DNA of 64,000 nucleotides, from contig WTGO01000074.1 of NCBI GenBank assembly GCA_011523515.1, positions 62,001 through 126,000 of the forward strand. Direction: 5' to 3'. Within the stretch, counting starts at the first letter, position 1. Each line of letters starts with the position of its first letter. Below, piece after piece: positions 59,033 through 64,000 of this stretch. The translations under genes and the position numbers were made by a program. Source of the DNA: Chloroflexota bacterium. GTDB lineage: Bacteria > Chloroflexota > Anaerolineae > Aggregatilineales > Phototrophicaceae. The notes beneath the pieces are model-generated. The model did not search any database and was not told where the DNA came from. It was given only the letters and a program-made list of their open reading frames with translations.

Positions 59033-59145
59033 GACGCAGCGCTTTCAACTCCGCGAGGCCGCGCCTCGCCAAAAGGCCATTATATCAAGACAGCATGGTC
59101 TTGGCATATTGGGATGGCTCTGGCCATAAGGGGCGGGCGGCGGGC

Positions 59146-59174
59146 TTGCCGCTCCTCTCCCGCTCTGATAAGAT
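59146..59174 (+). promoter_or_regulatory. Putative sigma70-type promoter of tRNA-Arg
   Basis: TTGCCG-N17-TAAGAT, 11 nt before the tRNA. Confidence 0.5.
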
Positions 59175-59185
59175 CAATGAGTAGA

Positions 59186-59257
59186 GCCCCCGTAGCTCAG
59201 GGGATAGAGCGCTGGTTTCCGGAACCAGGCGCACAGGTTCGAATCCTGTCGGGGGTG
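59186..59257 (+). tRNA. tRNA-Arg (anticodon CCG)
   Basis: Acceptor GCCCCCG/CGGGGGT, anticodon stem-loop CTGGT-TTCCGGA-ACCAG, T-arm ACAGG-TTCGAAT-CCTGT. Confidence 0.92.
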
Positions 59258-59314
59258 CTCCTTAATCAAACTTCCTGCACACGCTCCGATTTTGGGGCGG
59301 CCATGCCGTCCCGT

Positions 59315-60580
59315 TTACGCTTCCAGACGGGCGCGAAACTCGTTCATATTAATGACTGTCCTATTCAAGCGGGACTCTTCCGCGGCAAACGCCAGCAGAT
59401 GGCTCTCCAGGGATTCGCGCGCGGTTGTAACACTATCATCGGGTCTGCCCTGAATCGTATTGATGAAACTGCGGACTATGCCGTAGTCGCCGCCGCCGTG
59501 CCCGCTCTTGTCGCGAGCCACGACCGGCGCCTGTTCTATCTCGCCCGTCAGATGATGGTGAATACGAATTTCATGACCCCTTGACGAGAACTTGCCATAC
59601 AGAGTCGCTTTCGTGCCATCCCAGCGCATGGTGCGGCATTCCTCATCACCCTGTCCGTTCATCACCAGCGCGACCGTTGTCCCGTCGTTCATCTCCATAT
59701 TCACAGTTTGGTGATCGACGACATCGTTGTCGCAATGGTAGACGCAGCGACCGTACCAGCCGGTCTTCAGCGCTTCCAGCCGTCTTTCCCGCGATGGGAC
59801 GTAAGACACCGCATTCTGTGGCCACCCATCGTCATCTCGCGCGTAGAGCTTGGTCGCTTCGTACTTGCAGCTATCCGCCGCCGGACAGCCGTCTGTGCAG
59901 CGCAGCGTGGCGCCCTCCGGCGCATATTCAGGCCGAAAATGCGTCAAGCTGCCAAAGGAGCTGAGGTGCGCGACATCCTGCTGCAGAATCCACAGCAACA
60001 CGTCAAAGTCATGGCAGCATTTGCACAAGATCATGGGGCCGGATGTCTCAAGTTTCCGCCAATTGCCGCGCACGAAACTATGCGCCATGTGGTAGTAGAT
60101 CAGATTTTCGCGATGCGTGACACTGATGACGCGGCCAAGCGCGCCGGACTGGACGACATCACGCAAAGTCTGCCAGAATGGCGTATAACGCAATACGTGG
60201 CAAATCTGCAGTATCCGGCCCGTAGCTTCGGCTTGCTGCACCAAGCGAACATTCTCCTCCAGTGCCGGCGTCATCGGCTTCTCCAGGAGCACGTCATAGC
60301 CGAGCTCCAACATTTTCATCGTCGATTCAAAATGCTGACGATCCATGGTGCAGTTGATGATCGTCGCTGCCTTCGTCTCGCCAGATTCAAGCAGTGATTG
60401 CCAGTCGTGAAAGATCATATCAGGCGCAATATCATGACGCCCTATGAAGCGGTCACGCCGTAGGGCATCGGGTTCGGCGATGCCTACCACCTGCATTTCG
60501 TTCGGATGCTCCAGCGCGAAGTCGCCGTAGGCATTACCACGTCCACCGGCCCCAACGATGATCGTATCGATCGCGTCCAT
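59315..60580 (-). CDS. Gfo/Idh/MocA family oxidoreductase
   Basis: MDAIDTIIVGAGGRGNAYGDFALEHPNEM, LLEKPMT; ORF opens at 61003 but the Rossmann motif begins at the 60580 ATG. Confidence 0.9.
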   Translation of the reverse strand: MDAIDTIIVGAGGRGNAYGDFALEHPNEMQVVGIAEPDALRRDRFIGRHDIAPDMIFHDWQSLLESGETKAATIINCTMDRQHFESTMKMLELGYDVLLEKPMTPALEENVRLVQQAEATGRILQICHVLRYTPFWQTLRDVVQSGALGRVISVTHRENLIYYHMAHSFVRGNWRKLETSGPMILCKCCHDFDVLLWILQQDVAHLSSFGSLTHFRPEYAPEGATLRCTDGCPAADSCKYEATKLYARDDDGWPQNAVSYVPSRERRLEALKTGWYGRCVYHCDNDVVDHQTVNMEMNDGTTVALVMNGQGDEECRTMRWDGTKATLYGKFSSRGHEIRIHHHLTGEIEQAPVVARDKSGHGGGDYGIVRSFINTIQGRPDDSVTTARESLESHLLAFAAEESRLNRTVINMNEFRARLEA

Positions 60581-60830
60581 TTGTCCTGCCCTACCCGTAT
60601 CTACCTGCTGTTTCTGCAGTTTAACAAATATTCGCGAATAAGCCTGCGCGGCGCCCAGCAATTGCCAGTCTGCGCGCCCAACAATCAGGGGAGCGAGTCG
60701 CCCATACTGGCTGGTCATGCGTACCAATCTCATTCCTATCGTGGCGCAATTATGTCGAAGGCTGGTATACTCACAACGCCTGATAAACAGAATCACCACT
60801 GTCAGCACCGTTAGAATACAGGAGCAGATC

Positions 60831-62561
60831 ATGCATAGATTACGTCGCGTCCTAATTGTACTCGTACTTGTCACGCTGTTTGCGGCCGGGGCAAGCGCGC
60901 AACAAGGCGGCATTTTGATTGGAACAAACTTCGGCGGGGACCCCACCACGATTAATCCCCTTCTCACCAACAACACGGTTGATCTTGCCCTGGTGGAATT
61001 CATGTTCCCCAGCCTCTATAACATCAACCCGGAGACACGGGCGCCGACGAAAGGCGGACGGAACGACCAGGACAATGGCCTCGCCCTGGATTGGACGATT
61101 TCCGATGACGGCTTGACCTACACCTTCACGCTGCGTGACGATGTCACCTGGAACGATGGCACGCCCGTTACCGCCCATGACTACGCCTACACCTTCGAGG
61201 CGCTGGCCAGTGGCGAGACCTCATCTCCCCGCGGCAGCGTCTTGCAGAGCGTTGAAAGCGTTGAAGCCGTTGACGATACCACCCTCATCGTCAACTTGAA
61301 GCTGGCTTCATGCCGCGCGCTCGACGAACTGGACGACTTCGGCATCTTGCCCAAGCACCATTTCGAGTCGCTGACCGGCGGCGATTTCGCGGAGATCGAC
61401 AATCTTGAATACAACAAGCATCCGGATGTCACCTCGGGCGTATTCAACTTCGGCGCCCTCATTGCCGATGAACAGACCAGCATGGTCCGCAACGACAACC
61501 ACTGGATGTCAGTCTCGCCGGAAGGCTATATCATTCGCAACGTGCCTGACCAGTTGGTCGGCATTGAGCAATTCCTTGCTGGCGAGGTCAATTCGGTCGG
61601 TACCGCCGGCTCCGCATCGGTTCCCGCCGTGCGAATGCAAGAATTCCGCGAGCGTGCGGAAGCGGGGGAATTCCAAGTGTATGAATATGTCGATGATGGC
61701 TTGACCTTTGTCGGATTCAACCTCGCCGATCGCACCAACCCGACTGACGGCCTGGACGAAGACGGCAATCCTGTCGACCAGGGCAAGCACACGCTCTTCG
61801 GCGACATTCGCGTCCGCCAGGCGCTTGCGCAGGCGGTGAACTATGACGATATTATCCAAGGTGCCGCCGAGGGCGAGGGCGTCCAGGTTAACAGCTTCGG
61901 CACACCTGCGCTTTGGGGATATGACTCCAGTATCGAACCTTGGGAATACAATCCCGAAGCCGCCGTTGCGCTGCTCGCCGAGGCCGGATTCGTCGATCAC
62001 GATGACGACGCCAGCACGCCCCTGGTCGCCACCGAAGACGCGCTCTATGCCGAGCCCGGCAGCGAGTTCGCCTTTGAGCTGCTGACGAACTCCGGCAACC
62101 TCGTGCGTGAGGCCGCCGGCACTGTCATTCAGGACCAGCTTGGCCAGATCGGCATCGCCGTCGACTTCCAGACGATTGAGTTCGGCCCATTGGTGACCTT
62201 CCTGCTCGGCCAAGACTTTGACGCCATCATGATTGGCTTCACCAATCTTGCTCAGGATACCGATGCGCGCAACGTCTTCACGCCCGTTGGCGACACCGTA
62301 GGCGGCGGCTTCAATTTCGTCTCCTACAGCAATGACCGCGTCACCGAACTCTACGACGAAGCGCTGTCACTGCCTGGTTGCGACTTCCACGAACGTCAGG
62401 CCCTATATCACGAAATCAGTCGCATTCTGCACGATGACGTGCCGTGGTGGTGGCTCTTCGCGCCCTTCTCGATGTACGCCGAAGCCAATTCAGTCCAGAA
62501 TTGGCTTCCTTACGCCGAGACGCGTTACGCCAATATGGCCGAAATTGCCATAAGCCCGTAA
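60831..62561 (+). CDS. Family 5 extracellular solute-binding protein (peptide ABC transporter)
   Basis: Signal peptide MHRLRRVLIVLVLVTLFAAGASAQ; VTWNDGTPVTAHDYAYTFEAL; GDIRVRQALAQAVNYDDII. Confidence 0.93.
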   Translation: MHRLRRVLIVLVLVTLFAAGASAQQGGILIGTNFGGDPTTINPLLTNNTVDLALVEFMFPSLYNINPETRAPTKGGRNDQDNGLALDWTISDDGLTYTFTLRDDVTWNDGTPVTAHDYAYTFEALASGETSSPRGSVLQSVESVEAVDDTTLIVNLKLASCRALDELDDFGILPKHHFESLTGGDFAEIDNLEYNKHPDVTSGVFNFGALIADEQTSMVRNDNHWMSVSPEGYIIRNVPDQLVGIEQFLAGEVNSVGTAGSASVPAVRMQEFRERAEAGEFQVYEYVDDGLTFVGFNLADRTNPTDGLDEDGNPVDQGKHTLFGDIRVRQALAQAVNYDDIIQGAAEGEGVQVNSFGTPALWGYDSSIEPWEYNPEAAVALLAEAGFVDHDDDASTPLVATEDALYAEPGSEFAFELLTNSGNLVREAAGTVIQDQLGQIGIAVDFQTIEFGPLVTFLLGQDFDAIMIGFTNLAQDTDARNVFTPVGDTVGGGFNFVSYSNDRVTELYDEALSLPGCDFHERQALYHEISRILHDDVPWWWLFAPFSMYAEANSVQNWLPYAETRYANMAEIAISP

Positions 62562-62582
62562 GGCGCTATAGTAGTCTTTTAC

Positions 62583-62620
62583 AAGAACGTGCCGGCCACG
62601 CGCCGGCGCGTTCTTTCTTT
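62583..62620 (+). terminator. Stem-loop between binding-protein and permease genes
   Basis: AAGAACGTGCCGGC-CACGC-GCCGGCGCGTTCTT (14-bp stem, one G-T pair) followed by TCTTT. Confidence 0.7.
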
Positions 62621-62655
62621 TGCCCGAGCCTGTTGCCTAAATTACCTGTACTGCG

Positions 62656-63738
62656 ATGATCAAATACATTACTCGCCGTCTCATTCAATCAATCCCCACA
62701 TTTTTTGGCATTACCTTACTTTCGTATTTGCTGCTCTGGTTGGCGCCGGGAAGTATCGTCGAGCGGCTCTACCTGGCGCCGAACATCAAGGCGGAAACGC
62801 GCGCCCGCCTGGCGATGCAGCTGGGCATAGACGACCCCTTCCATATCCAATACTTGCGCTGGCTGACGGGCGACGACTGGCTCCGCTGGGATTCTGACGG
62901 CGACGGCGTCGCCGACCGGGCCTTTGAATTGCTCACGCCACTGGACGAAGACGGTGACGGCGTCCCCGAACCGCCGGGGGATAACTATGGCATCCTGCGC
63001 GGCGACTTTGGGCGTTCCTTCGTAAAAAAGCAGCCTGTCATGGATGTATTTGTGGCGAACCTGCCGGCCACGCTCGAGCTCGGCATCGCGGCAATACTGA
63101 CTTCGCTAGTCATCGGCATACCGGTCGGCGTCGTCTCCGCCGTCACTCGCGGCCGCCTGTTTGACAATACTTCCCGTGTCATGGCCGTCATCTTCGACGC
63201 CATTCCCAATTTCTGGCTGGGCTACATCTTGCTCTTTGTGTTTGCGGTCTGGCTGGATTTAGTGCCAATTGGCGGGCGCTGCGTCCCCAATCTCTACGGC
63301 ATTTGCCCGCCCTTCTTCGAGCGAATGTCCTATCTGATCCTGCCAACTTTCGTTTTGGCGGCCGGTTTGATCGCCCTCTTCTCACGCTACATTCGCACAT
63401 CGACGCTCGAAGTGCTGAGCCAAGACTACATCCGTACCGCGTACGCCAAAGGGCTGTCGCCGCCCATCGTTAACTTTCGCCACGCCATGCGCAATGCCTT
63501 GATGCCGGTGGCCACCTTGCTGGGGCCAATCATCACAAATGTCTGGGCCGGCGCCATTGTCATCGAAACGGTCTTTGCCTGGCCCGGCGTCGGCCGCATC
63601 GCATTCACCTCCGCCATTCAACAGGATTATCCGGTCGTTATGGGCATCGTCATCTTCGCGTCGCTGGGCACGATAATCGGCTTTCTGCTTTCCGATGTCC
63701 TCTATGTGCTGATCGACCCCCGCATTCGGCTGGATTAG
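62656..63738 (+). CDS. Peptide ABC transporter permease, DppB-like
   Basis: YITRRLIQSIPTFFGITLLSYLLLWLAPG; C-terminal DppB-like EVLSQDYIRTAYAKGLSPP. Confidence 0.93.
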   Translation: MIKYITRRLIQSIPTFFGITLLSYLLLWLAPGSIVERLYLAPNIKAETRARLAMQLGIDDPFHIQYLRWLTGDDWLRWDSDGDGVADRAFELLTPLDEDGDGVPEPPGDNYGILRGDFGRSFVKKQPVMDVFVANLPATLELGIAAILTSLVIGIPVGVVSAVTRGRLFDNTSRVMAVIFDAIPNFWLGYILLFVFAVWLDLVPIGGRCVPNLYGICPPFFERMSYLILPTFVLAAGLIALFSRYIRTSTLEVLSQDYIRTAYAKGLSPPIVNFRHAMRNALMPVATLLGPIITNVWAGAIVIETVFAWPGVGRIAFTSAIQQDYPVVMGIVIFASLGTIIGFLLSDVLYVLIDPRIRLD

Positions 63739-63747
63739 GAGCGCGCG

Positions 63748-64000
63748 ATGCAGGCTGACGATCTCAAATTACGGCTAGACGCCGAAGCGGCCCTGCGCAG
63801 CAAATCGCTTACCGACCTTGCTCTTGCTCGCCTCTGGCGCGATCGGCTTTCCATGATTGCCATCGTCATTTTGTTGCTGCTTACGCTGGCCTCCATTGCA
63901 GCGCCGCTGCTCACCGGCCTGCTGGACGTCGATCCGAATACGACTGACGCGTCGGCTTCCAAATATCTGCCGCTTTTCAGCGACGATCACATCTTTGGCA
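63748..64000 (+). CDS. Peptide ABC transporter permease, DppC-like, partial at right edge
   Basis: ATG at 63748: MQADDLKLRLDAEAALRSKSLTDLALARLWRDRLSMIAIVILLLLTLASIAAPLLTG..., open to window end and so missing from the ORF track. Confidence 0.85.
   Translation, partial: MQADDLKLRLDAEAALRSKSLTDLALARLWRDRLSMIAIVILLLLTLASIAAPLLTGLLDVDPNTTDASASKYLPLFSDDHIFG

Noticed and set aside
1-64000. Search for prophage, CRISPR-Cas, toxin-antitoxin, restriction-modification or biosynthetic clusters
   Set aside because: No gene or repeat pattern supports any of these; the isolated baseplate J-like and C39-like genes lack the partners expected in such systems.

Overview
64 kb of GC-rich bacterial chromosome. 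Gene content and protein style (LysM, CARDB and Pro/Thr-rich linker proteins, a DUF5679-like domain fused to TopA) fit a Chloroflexota (Anaerolineae-like) genome, but that placement is inference. Most of the window is housekeeping: dGTPase, Ser/Thr kinase, mutL, valS with a Val T-box, yajC-secD-secF, purH, a thiBPQ-like ABC operon under a TPP riboswitch, ctpA, secG, tyrS, alaS, ruvX, murJ, ffh-rpsP-khpA-rimM, dprA, manC, topA, greA, two tRNAs and an oligopeptide ABC operon that runs off the right edge. Between these sit envelope/secreted proteins of unclear function. I found no CRISPR array, prophage, rRNA or classical defence locus. The most interesting points are: (1) a 135-bp MITE-like element with perfect 13-bp terminal inverted repeats and a perfect 7-bp flanking duplication, lodged at a CoA-transferase stop codon just upstream of the TPP-riboswitch promoter; (2) a MutL whose C-terminal endonuclease metal motifs all appear degraded; (3) a secreted protein with seven LysM repeats and a TIM-barrel domain in which both expected catalytic glutamates appear replaced; (4) a tRNA-Thr / T-box(Val) / valS tandem with no visible terminator between tRNA and leader; and (5) several unusual domain fusions. 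All calls come from reading the sequence and ORF translations; no searches were run.
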